Below are positions 52,513 through 59,795 of a stretch of DNA of 59,795 nt, in pieces. Position 1 is the first letter of the stretch. Every line of letters starts with the position of its first letter. The position numbers were made by a program, and so were the translations under genes. This DNA comes from Puniceibacterium sp. (lineage in GTDB: Bacteria; Pseudomonadota; Alphaproteobacteria; Rhodobacterales; Rhodobacteraceae): contig JAGXGV010000161.1 in assembly GCA_024636635.1 (NCBI GenBank), positions 1-59,795 on the forward strand, written 5' to 3'. The notes beneath the pieces were generated by a model. It made no database searches. It worked only from the letters and a program-made list of their open reading frames with translations, and was not told where the DNA came from.

Positions 52513-53543
52513 CGCGCAGTCCGTTCGTTCTTGTTGTTGCGGGTGGTGCCGCGGGCCGACATGACGGCATCCAGTTCGATCCTTTTCGGCATTTCGCCTG
52601 ACAAAGGGTCCAGTGCTGCGCGGATCAGGTCGATGGCGCCTCGTCCGATCTCGTATCTCGGCGTGGCGACCGAGGTGAGGGGCGGAACCATGTGACGGCT
52701 CATTTCGAGGTCGTTGAAGCCGCAGATTCCAAAGCTTTCCGGTACCCGCAACCCCCTGCGCTGGGCCTCGAACAGGGCCCCGGCCGCAAGGTCGTCATTG
52801 GCGCAAAAGACCGCATCGGTGTCGGGCGCGGCGGCAAAAAGATCGGCAAGCAACTGCCCGCCCATGCCGACCGATGACGGTTGCGGCGTCGTAATCATCC
52901 GGCGCGCATCGTCCAGGCCCACCGTCCGGAGGCCAGAGCGATACCCCGCAATCCGTGCCTGTGCACGCGGATCCATGCGCGCGCCCAGAAGCCCCGGCCT
53001 GCGATAGCCTGCATCGATAAGGTGGCGAGCAACCATCTCGCCTGACGCGTATTGCGAAAATCCGATGATCCGATCCACGGGCTGATCGCTCAGTTCCATT
53101 GTCTGAACCACGGGACAGGGCGCCTCCATCAGCATTCTGCGCGCGGCCTCTGTCTGATCGACCCCCGCCACGATCAGGCCGGAGGGTCGCTGGTGCAGGA
53201 AGGTGCGGATCAGCGATTCTTCCTTGCTGGGCGAATACCGAAAATTACCGATTTGAATAGTCAGGGAGGTGTCTTCGATGGCGTCGTACACGCCACGCAG
53301 GAAATCGGCGAAGACCGCATTGGTCAGGGACGGCACCAAAAGACCCACCACGCTGGTGCGAGTGGAGGCAAGCGCGGATGCGGCGGCATCCGGGACGTAC
53401 CCCAACTTCTGCACCGCACTGAAAATTCTCGCCCTTGCGCGCTCGGACACCTTGGCGGGCTGCCGCAGCGCACGTGACGCGGTGATAGCGCTGACACCCG
53501 CCGCGCGCGCCACATCGTCGAGAGTTATTCTGTTTCGTGCCAT
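52509..53543 (-). CDS. LacI family transcriptional regulator
   Basis: A 344-residue LacI-type repressor with an N-terminal helix-turn-helix and hinge (ITLDDVARAAGVSAITASRA then LRQPAKVSERARARI, residues 5-45) and a periplasmic-binding-protein-like effector domain (VVGLLVPSLTNAVFADFLRG onward). It resembles gluconate/galactonate-type regulators. The ATG at 53541-53543 starts the protein just before the helix-turn-helix. It is divergent from the TRAP operon and overlaps dgoD, so it probably regulates itself, dgoD and the transporter in response to a sugar acid. Confidence 0.92.
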   Translation of the reverse strand: MARNRITLDDVARAAGVSAITASRALRQPAKVSERARARIFSAVQKLGYVPDAAASALASTRTSVVGLLVPSLTNAVFADFLRGVYDAIEDTSLTIQIGNFRYSPSKEESLIRTFLHQRPSGLIVAGVDQTEAARRMLMEAPCPVVQTMELSDQPVDRIIGFSQYASGEMVARHLIDAGYRRPGLLGARMDPRAQARIAGYRSGLRTVGLDDARRMITTPQPSSVGMGGQLLADLFAAAPDTDAVFCANDDLAAGALFEAQRRGLRVPESFGICGFNDLEMSRHMVPPLTSVATPRYEIGRGAIDLIRAALDPLSGEMPKRIELDAVMSARGTTRNNKNERTAR

Positions 53544-53595
53544 GATGTTATCATACACTATCCAACCGCGCCGCCAATCCCCTCCAATTGGATTA

Positions 53596-53624
53596 TTGAC
53601 TAATGACAGCGCTGTCATTTACGA
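53596..53624 (+). promoter_or_regulatory. TRAP-operon promoter with LacI-type operator in its spacer
   Basis: TTGACT (53596-53601) and TTACGA (53619-53624) are separated by exactly 17 bases, a good sigma-70 layout. The spacer is filled by the perfect 18-bp palindrome AATGACAGCGCTGTCATT (53602-53619), whose central GC fits LacI-family operators. Binding there would block RNA polymerase. It lies 62 bases upstream of dctP and about 60 bases upstream of the divergent lacI start. Confidence 0.85.
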
Positions 53625-53685
53625 TCAGGCTCGATGGCGTGGTGTGAGTCCGCTGCGTGTCGAGAGATAATGAGGAGGAAATCCA

Positions 53686-54705
53686 ATGCGATTGATCACA
53701 ACACTTGCAACTACGACGATTCTGGCCGGAGCGCTCGCAACGGCCGCCGCAGCTCAGGATTACAGCCTGCAGTTTCAAAGTTCCGACCCCGCCGGCAATG
53801 CCAACTTCATCCTTCAGCAAGAGTGGGCCAAGGATGTCGCAGAACGGACCGACGGCGCGGTAGAAATCGAACTTCTGCCGGTCGAGACCATCGTCGCGCA
53901 TTCCGAAACGCAGGACGCCGTGGCCGCGGGTATCATCGACGGTCATTTCACCGACACGTCCTATTTCGCCGGACGAGACCCTGCCTTCGGGCTGATCGCC
54001 AACCCGGTCGGCGCGTGGGCCTCACCGCAACAGATGTTCGATTTCATGGAAAACGGCGGCGGCAAGGAGCTGATGAACGAAATGCTTGAGCCTTACGGCC
54101 TGCATTTTATCGGCGCCACGACGCCGGGACTGGAATCGTTCCTGTCAAAGGTTCCGCTTGAGGGTGTCGATGACCTCGAAGGTTTGAAGATGCGCGCGCC
54201 CGAGGGCATGGTCCAGAACGTGTTCGCCGCCGCAGGTGCCGCACCCGTCAATCTGCCGGGATCCGAGGTTTTCACTTCGCTCGACAAGGGTGTCATCGAC
54301 GCTGCGGATTACTCCGTATTTTCTACCAACCACCAGCAGGGCATGCATGATGTAGCGACGCACCCGGTCTATCCGGGCTTCCACTCGATGCCCCTGGTTG
54401 AGGTGTCGATCAACAAGGGCACATGGGACTCCATGCCTGCTGAAATTCAGGATGCGCTCGAGGCGTCCGTGCTTGATTGGGCGCAGATGCAGGTGGCGAC
54501 GCTGGCCGAGCGCGACGAAGCCGCGGTCGAAGAGGCGAATGCAAATCCCGACATCACGGTGCACAACTGGCCGGAAGAAGAGCGCGCGCGCTTCCGCTCG
54601 ATCGCGCAAACGGAGTGGGAAAAAGCCTCTGGCGGGTCGGAGAACTCGCAGAAGGTCTATGACACCTTGACGACTTATCTCCGCAACGAAGGCTTGATGA
54701 ACTGA
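53686..54705 (+). CDS. TRAP transporter substrate-binding protein (DctP family)
   Basis: A 339-residue periplasmic receptor with a signal peptide (LITTLATTTILAGALATAAA). LQFQSSDPAGNANFILQQEW starts the first lobe. The region DLEGLKMRAPEGMVQNVFAA contains the conserved arginine that binds the ligand carboxylate in DctP proteins (KMRAP). It is the first gene of the TRAP operon; a hairpin lies between it and the permease genes. Context points to a sugar acid such as galactonate or gluconate as ligand. Confidence 0.92.
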   Translation: MRLITTLATTTILAGALATAAAAQDYSLQFQSSDPAGNANFILQQEWAKDVAERTDGAVEIELLPVETIVAHSETQDAVAAGIIDGHFTDTSYFAGRDPAFGLIANPVGAWASPQQMFDFMENGGGKELMNEMLEPYGLHFIGATTPGLESFLSKVPLEGVDDLEGLKMRAPEGMVQNVFAAAGAAPVNLPGSEVFTSLDKGVIDAADYSVFSTNHQQGMHDVATHPVYPGFHSMPLVEVSINKGTWDSMPAEIQDALEASVLDWAQMQVATLAERDEAAVEEANANPDITVHNWPEEERARFRSIAQTEWEKASGGSENSQKVYDTLTTYLRNEGLMN

Positions 54706-54716
54706 TCGATGCCGCA

Positions 54717-54743
54717 CCCTCCGGGCCACCAGCGCCCGGGGGG
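54717..54743 (+). terminator. Hairpin between dctP and dctQ
   Basis: CCGGGC (54721-54726) and GCCCGG (54734-54739) form a stem that extends outward through mostly paired C/G bases (54717-54743), starting 12 bases after the dctP stop. There is no U-tract. It probably raises dctP mRNA relative to the permease genes. Confidence 0.5.
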
Positions 54744-54771
54744 TCTTCCGCTTTCAGAAGGCAAATTCGAC

Positions 54772-55329
54772 ATGCAAGACGACACGACACCCGAGCACCC
54801 GGAGCCGGGGCTCGGCGGCCCCGCGCCAGAATCCGGTGCAATGGGTCGCCTCATCGACCGGCTCGGTGTGATATTCGCACTGGCGATCCTCTGCTCTGCC
54901 GGGATCCTCTGGCTGGAGGTCATCCTGCGCTACGTCTTCAACGCGCCGACAATCTGGGCCCACGAGACGGTGATCTTTCTGACGGCGGTTTCGTTCGTCT
55001 TTGGCGGACTTTATGTCGCGGCGCGAAACGCACATATCCGCGTCGTGCTGATCTACGACATGCTGCCGCCGCGCATCCGCAGGCACTTTGACGTCGCAAT
55101 TTCACTGGCCTGTGCTGGGTCCGCCGCGTTTTTCGCAATTGCGGCGTGGACAAGCGTAAAGCGTGCCGCCTGGACTCCCGCCGGTGATTTCCGGCTGGAA
55201 ACAACCGGGAGCGCATGGAACCCGCCGACACCCGGCCTGCTCAAGCTGTTTCTGTTCCTGATCCTTATTGCCATGGCGGTGCAGTTTCTCGTGCTTGCAT
55301 GGAACTACTGGAAACGGAAGGTCGTTTGA
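54772..55329 (+). CDS. TRAP transporter small permease (DctQ)
   Basis: A 185-residue membrane protein with four helices starting near residues 32, 67, 108 and 154. The motif EVILRYVFNAPTIWAHETVI near residue 50 is typical of DctQ. AGAAGG precedes the ATG at 54772. Its TGA shares a base with the dctM start (TGATG). Confidence 0.9.
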   Translation: MQDDTTPEHPEPGLGGPAPESGAMGRLIDRLGVIFALAILCSAGILWLEVILRYVFNAPTIWAHETVIFLTAVSFVFGGLYVAARNAHIRVVLIYDMLPPRIRRHFDVAISLACAGSAAFFAIAAWTSVKRAAWTPAGDFRLETTGSAWNPPTPGLLKLFLFLILIAMAVQFLVLAWNYWKRKVV

Positions 55330-56654
55330 TGGAACTTCTGACACTGCTCCCCGACTTCAAGGCCATGGGGATCGAATGGGCCACGTTCTGGATGTTCGCG
55401 GCGCTGTTTGGGCTTCTGCTGACGGGCATGCCGCTCGCGTTCGTGACGCTTCTCGTCGCACTTATCTTTGCGCTGGGATGGTTCGGTCCGATGGCGGTGC
55501 CGCTGATCACCAGCCGCATCTTCAGTTTCGTCAATTCCTTCGTCTTCGTCTCGGTGCCGATGTTCGTGCTGATGGCGGCGATCCTCGACAGATCCGGTAT
55601 CGCCAAAGACCTCTTCGACGCGATGCGCGTGGTCGGAGGGCGGCTTCGCGGCGGCGTGGCGATTCAGACGCTTCTGGTCGCTGTCGTCCTCGCGGCCATG
55701 TCCGGCATCATCGGTGGAGAGGTCGTCCTGCTTGGACTTCTGGCGCTTCCACAGATGTTACGGCTGGGCTATGATCGCAAGCTCGCCATCGGGGTGTGCT
55801 GTGCCGGGGGGGCGCTGGGCACCATGGTCCCGCCGTCGATCGTGCTGATCATCTACGGTTTGACAGCCTCGGTTTCGATCGGAGAGCTGTTCACCGCCTC
55901 CTTCCTTCCAGGCCTGATGCTCGCCTCCTTTTACATCGCCTATGTGCTGATCCGCGCCCACCTGAACCCGGCGCTCGCCCCGATACCGGAGCCCGACGAA
56001 AGCACAACGGTTGAAAAGCTGCGCCTACTCAAGGGACTGATCCTGCCGATCATCGTGGTGATTTTCGTGCTGGGCTCGATCTACGGCGGTATCGCTTCGG
56101 TGACCGAGGCCTCTGCCATCGGCGTAATCGGGGTCATGCTGTCTACCGTCATTCGCGGGGAGTTCACGCTCGAACTCATAGTTGGCGCGGCAAAGCGGAC
56201 ACTGGCCACGGTCGGTATGATCGTCTGGATCGGGATCGGCGCGTCGGCTCTGGTCGGGGTGTTCAACCTCATGGGCGGGATCGACTTTGTCTCGTCGCTC
56301 ATCAACGGCGTTTCCGACAACCCCACGATCATCGTCCTGTTCATGATGCTGATCCTCTTCATCCTCGGAATGTTCCTTGACTGGGTGGGGATCGCGCTGC
56401 TGACCATGCCGATCTTTGTGCCCATCATCCGCGACCTGGGGCTCGATCCGGTCTGGTTCGGCGTGGTTTTCGCGATGAACATGCAAGTAAGCTTCCTGTC
56501 ACCGCCGTTCGGCCCTGCCGCATTCTACCTGAAATCGGTCGCGCCGCCGGACATCTCGCTTGGAGAGATATTCCAGTCCCTGCTTCCCTTTATCGCGATG
56601 CAGATCCTCGCCTTGGCGTTACTTATCACTTTCCCCGGTATAACCGGCCGGTGA
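55329..56654 (+). CDS. TRAP transporter large permease (DctM)
   Basis: A 441-residue membrane protein of the DctM family with about twelve helices. Landmarks are [20 protein letters not shown] near residue 30, [20 protein letters not shown] near 77, and [20 protein letters not shown] near 160, which is the conserved GxxxPPS substrate-path segment. It uses a sodium gradient to move the substrate. The start was set at [10 protein letters not shown], sharing a base with the dctQ stop. Confidence 0.95.
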   Translation: MELLTLLPDFKAMGIEWATFWMFAALFGLLLTGMPLAFVTLLVALIFALGWFGPMAVPLITSRIFSFVNSFVFVSVPMFVLMAAILDRSGIAKDLFDAMRVVGGRLRGGVAIQTLLVAVVLAAMSGIIGGEVVLLGLLALPQMLRLGYDRKLAIGVCCAGGALGTMVPPSIVLIIYGLTASVSIGELFTASFLPGLMLASFYIAYVLIRAHLNPALAPIPEPDESTTVEKLRLLKGLILPIIVVIFVLGSIYGGIASVTEASAIGVIGVMLSTVIRGEFTLELIVGAAKRTLATVGMIVWIGIGASALVGVFNLMGGIDFVSSLINGVSDNPTIIVLFMMLILFILGMFLDWVGIALLTMPIFVPIIRDLGLDPVWFGVVFAMNMQVSFLSPPFGPAAFYLKSVAPPDISLGEIFQSLLPFIAMQILALALLITFPGITGR

Positions 56655-56671
56655 GAGCAGAGGGAAAAAAC

Positions 56672-58465
56672 ATGACCCACAAGAAAACCGATCTGAGATC
56701 CCGCCAGTGGTTCGACAACCTGGACGACCCCGAGATGACCGCACTCTATATCGAGCGGTACCTCAACTACGGGCTGACGCTGGACGAACTGCGCTCCGGC
56801 AAGCCGGTCATTGCCATCGCACAAACTGGCAGCGATCTCGCGCCGTGCAATCGCCACCACATCGAACTTGCCAAGCGCGTACGCGATGGCATCATTTCCG
56901 CGGGCGGCGTGCCGCTCGAGGTGCCATGCCATCCAATCCAGGAAACCGGTAAGCGTCCCACCGCGATGCTGGACCGCAACCTGACCTATCTGTCGCTGGT
57001 GGAGTCGCTCTTTGGCTACCCGATCGACGGCGTGGTTCTCATGGTGGGCTGCGACAAGACCACACCCGCGCTCCTGATGGCGGCGGCGACCGTGGGCATT
57101 CCGGCGCTGGCGCTTTCCGTCGGCCCGATGCTGAACGGCTGGCACAAGGGCAAGCGCGCCGGGTCCGGGTCAGTGATCTGGCAGGCGCGGCAGCAACTCG
57201 CAGCGGGAGAGATCGACGCCGAGGAGTTTTTGCAGATCGCTGCCTCTTCCGCCCCGTCCGTGGGCTATTGCAACACGATGGGGACGGCGACCACCATGAA
57301 CTCTCTCGCGGAAGCGCTGGGTATGCAGCTTCCTGGTGGGGCGTCGATCCCCGCGCCGTACCGGGAGCGCGGGCAAATGGCCTGGTATACCGGACAACGG
57401 ATCGTCGAGATGGTGCACGATGATTTGCGACCCTCCCGCATCATGACTCGCCAGGCCTTTGAAAACGCCGTTGTGGTCTGTTCCGCCCTTGGTGGCTCAA
57501 CCAATGCGCCGATCCACCTGAACGCGATCGCGGCGCATCTGGGCCTGACCCTTACCAATGACGACTGGGAACGGCTGGGCTACGAGATCCCGCTGCTTGT
57601 CAACCTGCAGCCGGTGGGCAGCTACCTGGGCGAGGACTTCCACCGCGCCGGCGGCGTGCCAGCGGTGATCGCTACGCTCCTGCGCGCGGGACTGCTGCCC
57701 CACCCGGACGCCCTGAGCGTCACGGGCCGCACCGTGGCCGACATCTACAGCGACGCGCAGATCGAGGATGAGGACGTCATCCGATCGGTCGAGGCGCCGA
57801 TGCTGCACAACGCCGGCTTCTTGAACCTGGGCGGCAACCTCTTCGACAGCGCGATCATGAAGACCTCTGCCATCGGGGAGGAGTTCCGAAAACGCTACCT
57901 CGAGAACACCGACGATCCGATGGCCTTCGAATGTACCGCGGCCGTGTACGACGGCCCCGAGGATTTCCACGCCCGGATCGACGATCCCGCGGGCGGGCTC
58001 ACGGTCGACACGGTGCTGGTTATGCGCGGGGCCGGTCCACTGGGCTATCCCGGCGGCGCCGAGGTGGTGAACATGCGGCCGCCGTCCTACCTGATCAAGC
58101 AGGGCGTCCGGACCCTGCCCTGCATCGGCGACGGGCGGCAATCCGGGACGTCGGGCTCCGCCTCGATCCTGAACGCCTCGCCCGAGGCGGCTGCTGGCGG
58201 GGGGCTGGCCCTCCTGAAGACCGGCGACCGGGTACGGGTGGACCTTAACGCCAGGCGTGCCGACATGCTCGTACCTCAAGACGAAATCGATCGGCGCCGG
58301 GCAGAGCTCGAAGCGCAAGGCGGCTACCCCTGCCCCGAAAGCCAATCCCCATGGCAGGACATCTTCCGCGAAAAGGTCCAGTCCTTCGAACGCGGCGCCA
58401 TCCTCGAGGGTGCAACCGATCACATCGACATCGCGTCGAAGCACGTGCTCCGAAACAACCACTGA
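56672..58465 (+). CDS. IlvD/Edd family sugar-acid dehydratase (second copy)
   Basis: A 597-residue paralogue of the dehydratase at 359-2101. The predicted Fe-S cysteines are C59 (DLAPCN), C127 (VGCDKTTPA) and C200 ([10 protein letters not shown]). The catalytic-serine segment is [34 protein letters not shown] is also conserved. The ATG at 56672 has AGAGGGAAAAA upstream. It is cotranscribed with the TRAP genes, 17 bases after dctM, so its substrate is probably the transported acid. Xylonate, arabinonate or a hexonate are all possible. Confidence 0.9.
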   Translation: MTHKKTDLRSRQWFDNLDDPEMTALYIERYLNYGLTLDELRSGKPVIAIAQTGSDLAPCNRHHIELAKRVRDGIISAGGVPLEVPCHPIQETGKRPTAMLDRNLTYLSLVESLFGYPIDGVVLMVGCDKTTPALLMAAATVGIPALALSVGPMLNGWHKGKRAGSGSVIWQARQQLAAGEIDAEEFLQIAASSAPSVGYCNTMGTATTMNSLAEALGMQLPGGASIPAPYRERGQMAWYTGQRIVEMVHDDLRPSRIMTRQAFENAVVVCSALGGSTNAPIHLNAIAAHLGLTLTNDDWERLGYEIPLLVNLQPVGSYLGEDFHRAGGVPAVIATLLRAGLLPHPDALSVTGRTVADIYSDAQIEDEDVIRSVEAPMLHNAGFLNLGGNLFDSAIMKTSAIGEEFRKRYLENTDDPMAFECTAAVYDGPEDFHARIDDPAGGLTVDTVLVMRGAGPLGYPGGAEVVNMRPPSYLIKQGVRTLPCIGDGRQSGTSGSASILNASPEAAAGGGLALLKTGDRVRVDLNARRADMLVPQDEIDRRRAELEAQGGYPCPESQSPWQDIFREKVQSFERGAILEGATDHIDIASKHVLRNNH

Positions 58466-58474
58466 GGCCCTCCA

Positions 58475-58655
58475 GTGCCCGGCATTCTTTGCCTTGGAGA
58501 GCCACTCCTTGAATTCAATCATCTGGGCGGGGCAGACTGGCGGCAAGGCTTCGGCGGCGATGTCTCAAACGTCTTCGTCGCAGCGGCGCGCCAAGGTGCA
58601 TCGGTCGGACTGCTGAGCCGGATTGGAGGCGACGAATTCGGCCTTTCGCTGGAGA
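58475..58655 (+). pseudogene. 5' fragment of a 2-keto-3-deoxygluconate kinase-like PfkB gene
   Basis: A GTG start nine bases after the dehydratase stop opens MPGILCLGEPLLEFNHLGGA, followed by QGFGGDVSNVFVAAARQGAS and LLSRIGGDEFG. This is the beginning of a PfkB-family KDG kinase, whose GGDVSN and IGGDEFG motifs are diagnostic. Homology ends near 58655, where a transposase fragment takes over, so only about 60 of some 300 residues remain. The lost C-terminus carries the GAGD catalytic motif, so it is inactive. Confidence 0.82.
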
Positions 58656-58979
58656 AAATGTTACTGCCAGTCCTTTGCGCGCGCCCCAAGCCGGATCGTG
58701 CTCGATATCGATGATACCTTTGACGCGGTGCATGGCCACCAGCAGCTGCGCCTGTTCAATGCGTTCTATGACGAATACGGATTTCAGCCGATCGTTGTCT
58801 TCGACGGCGAAGGTCGGCTTGTGGGGACACTGCTGCGCCCGGCCCGCCGTCCCAAAGGGGCCGAGAGCGCGACCCATATTGGCCGGTTGATCCGGGAGAT
58901 CCGCAAGCATTGGCCCGGGACCGGCATCCTGCTGCGGGCCGACAGCCACTACTGCACCCCCGAGGTTCACCGTGCATAA
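58655..58979 (+). mobile_element. Internal fragment of an IS1380-family transposase
   Basis: From about 58655 the translation reads YCQSFARAPSRIVLDIDDTF, then DAVHGHQQLRLFNAFYDEYG and ILLRADSHYCTPEV before a stop. This is the catalytic core of an IS1380-type transposase: DIDDTFD holds the first catalytic Asp and LLRADSHY a second. Both ends of the transposase are absent, so the element is dead. It is fused to the kinase fragment upstream. Beyond it, 58980-59148 holds no gene that I can name, although it may contain more IS debris. Confidence 0.85.
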
Positions 58980-59148
58980 CGGCATGGTTGCTGATCCGCT
59001 TCCGCCAGATCAGCCGGAAAGCCGAGCGGATTCCCCGCCAATAGGCCGTATCGTGAACCAAACCGAAAGCCTGTCCCCGATTTTATATTTGATCCACGGA
59101 GGCTCCAACCCACTGACTGATCACATGAACCTGTCAGCTTCGGCATCG

Positions 59149-59795
59149 CTAGCCTCGCGCTCCCGCGTAGTATTCCACCTTGGATTCAAACCGACCGACC
59201 AAGGCAGCCAAGCTCAGTGCAAAGGCGAACAGTATCAGGATCAATGCCCAGAAATGCGCCATGAGAAAGTTCTGCGAATAGAGGTTGAACAGGGCACCCA
59301 CGCCGATGATGGACACCAGAAGCTGGCCGATCACCACGCCCTTCACGCCGCGGATGACGCCAAGCCGTACTCCGGCAAGGATCTCGGGCAGCGCGGCAAG
59401 CAGGATGATCCGCAGGCGCTGGAACCGGGAGGCGCCAAATGACTGAGACATCTCCATCAAGGAAGGCGACACATGCTGCACGCCGGCCCGGGTGTCGAGC
59501 GCTATGATCCAGACGGCGAACATGAAGACGGTCGCGACCACGGTAGGAGTACCCATACCCAGCAGGATCATGATCACCGGGACCAAAGCCGAGAGCGGTG
59601 CCGACAGGAAAATGTTTACCCACATGTTCAGAAGCCGGTCCGCAGGCTTGACCAGTCCCATCAGCATCCCCAGCCCGATGCCGAAGACGACAGCGAGGGC
59701 AAGTCCGGCCAGGTAGCTGAACATGGTGATCCGGGCGGCGGACGCGAAGCTTGGAGTGCCAACCACATCGCCGAGCGCCGCCAGCACCTCGGTGA
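59149..59795 (-). CDS. ABC transporter permease, partial (SsuC/TauC class; runs off right edge)
   Basis: At least 215 residues of a six-helix permease of the nitrate/sulfonate/taurine class; the N-terminus lies beyond base 59795. Helices include ITMFSYLAGLALAVVFGIGL and APLSALVPVIMILLGMGTPT. The EAA coupling loop is EMSQSFGASRFQRLRIILLA, followed by ALPEILAGVRLGVIRG. The frame stays open to the edge, so the GTG near 59787 is probably internal. It points toward the dead IS fragment and is unrelated in sequence context to the sugar-acid genes. Confidence 0.88.
   Translation of the reverse strand, partial: TEVLAALGDVVGTPSFASAARITMFSYLAGLALAVVFGIGLGMLMGLVKPADRLLNMWVNIFLSAPLSALVPVIMILLGMGTPTVVATVFMFAVWIIALDTRAGVQHVSPSLMEMSQSFGASRFQRLRIILLAALPEILAGVRLGVIRGVKGVVIGQLLVSIIGVGALFNLYSQNFLMAHFWALILILFAFALSLAALVGRFESKVEYYAGARG

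Noticed and set aside
53542-53554. A second small palindrome (ATGAT-GTT-ATCAT) at the lacI start codon
   Set aside because: Only 5-bp arms that include the start codon. The 18-bp palindrome nearby explains regulation better.
58972-59442. A + strand frame entering the right-hand ABC permease region
   Set aside because: It begins in IS debris and continues antisense to the permease, with no start signal and no homology that I recognise.

Overview
This window is high-GC chromosomal DNA from an alphaproteobacterium, most likely the Rhodobacteraceae (Roseobacter group). Supporting signs are the chvE-gguABC/gbpR sugar locus, the lptF-lptG-lptD-surA-pdxA-rsmA operon, the DUF4167 and DUF1499 genes, the density of TRAP, TTT and ABC uptake systems, and a GGGGATATTTGTG-type intergenic element. 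Genes are tightly packed, with many 4-base ATGA overlaps. I saw no rRNA, tRNA or CRISPR.

Region 1 (1-8228) is a monosaccharide uptake and oxidation locus. A LysR regulator (gbpR) diverges from chvE-gguA-gguB-gguC, followed by an IlvD/Edd aldonate dehydratase and a galactose-1-dehydrogenase-like gene cut by the left edge. Together they predict uptake of galactose/arabinose-type sugars, oxidation to the aldonate and dehydration to a 2-keto-3-deoxy acid.

Region 2 (8400-29900) is mostly housekeeping: Pmp3-like and DUF4112 membrane proteins, ndk, an ABC-F ATPase, marC, a membrane aspartic protease, holC (frameshifted in a G9 tract), pepA, the LPS export/outer-membrane operon, DUF4167, prfA-prmC, speB, an M20 amidohydrolase and mazG.

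Region 3 (29900-35000) holds an orphan iron-type binding protein and a small copper locus. The copper locus has cueR, a Met/His-rich DUF305 protein, a Cys/His-rich exported protein and two CueR-type operators, one of them reading into what looks like a decayed copZ. A class V aminotransferase diverges from an Lrp-family regulator.

Region 4 (35443-50622) has two uncharacterised catabolic islands. The first is GntR, an Ssu/Tau-type ABC importer, a zinc-free MDR reductase, a hotdog thioesterase, a VOC protein and an acyl-CoA synthetase. The second is an aspartate-dehydrogenase-like gene, IclR, a TctBAC transporter, a cytoplasmic gamma-glutamyltransferase-like Ntn hydrolase and a DadA-like FAD oxidase. 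These two are the best candidates for undescribed pathways.

Region 5 (50714-59795) is a sugar-acid island. A LacI regulator and a mandelate-racemase-type dehydratase diverge from a TRAP transporter and a second IlvD/Edd dehydratase. A perfect 18-bp palindrome sits in the spacer of the predicted TRAP promoter. The lower pathway is eroded: dgoK and dgoA survive only as joined fragments, and a KDG-kinase gene is truncated against an IS1380-type transposase fragment. The right edge cuts an ABC permease gene.
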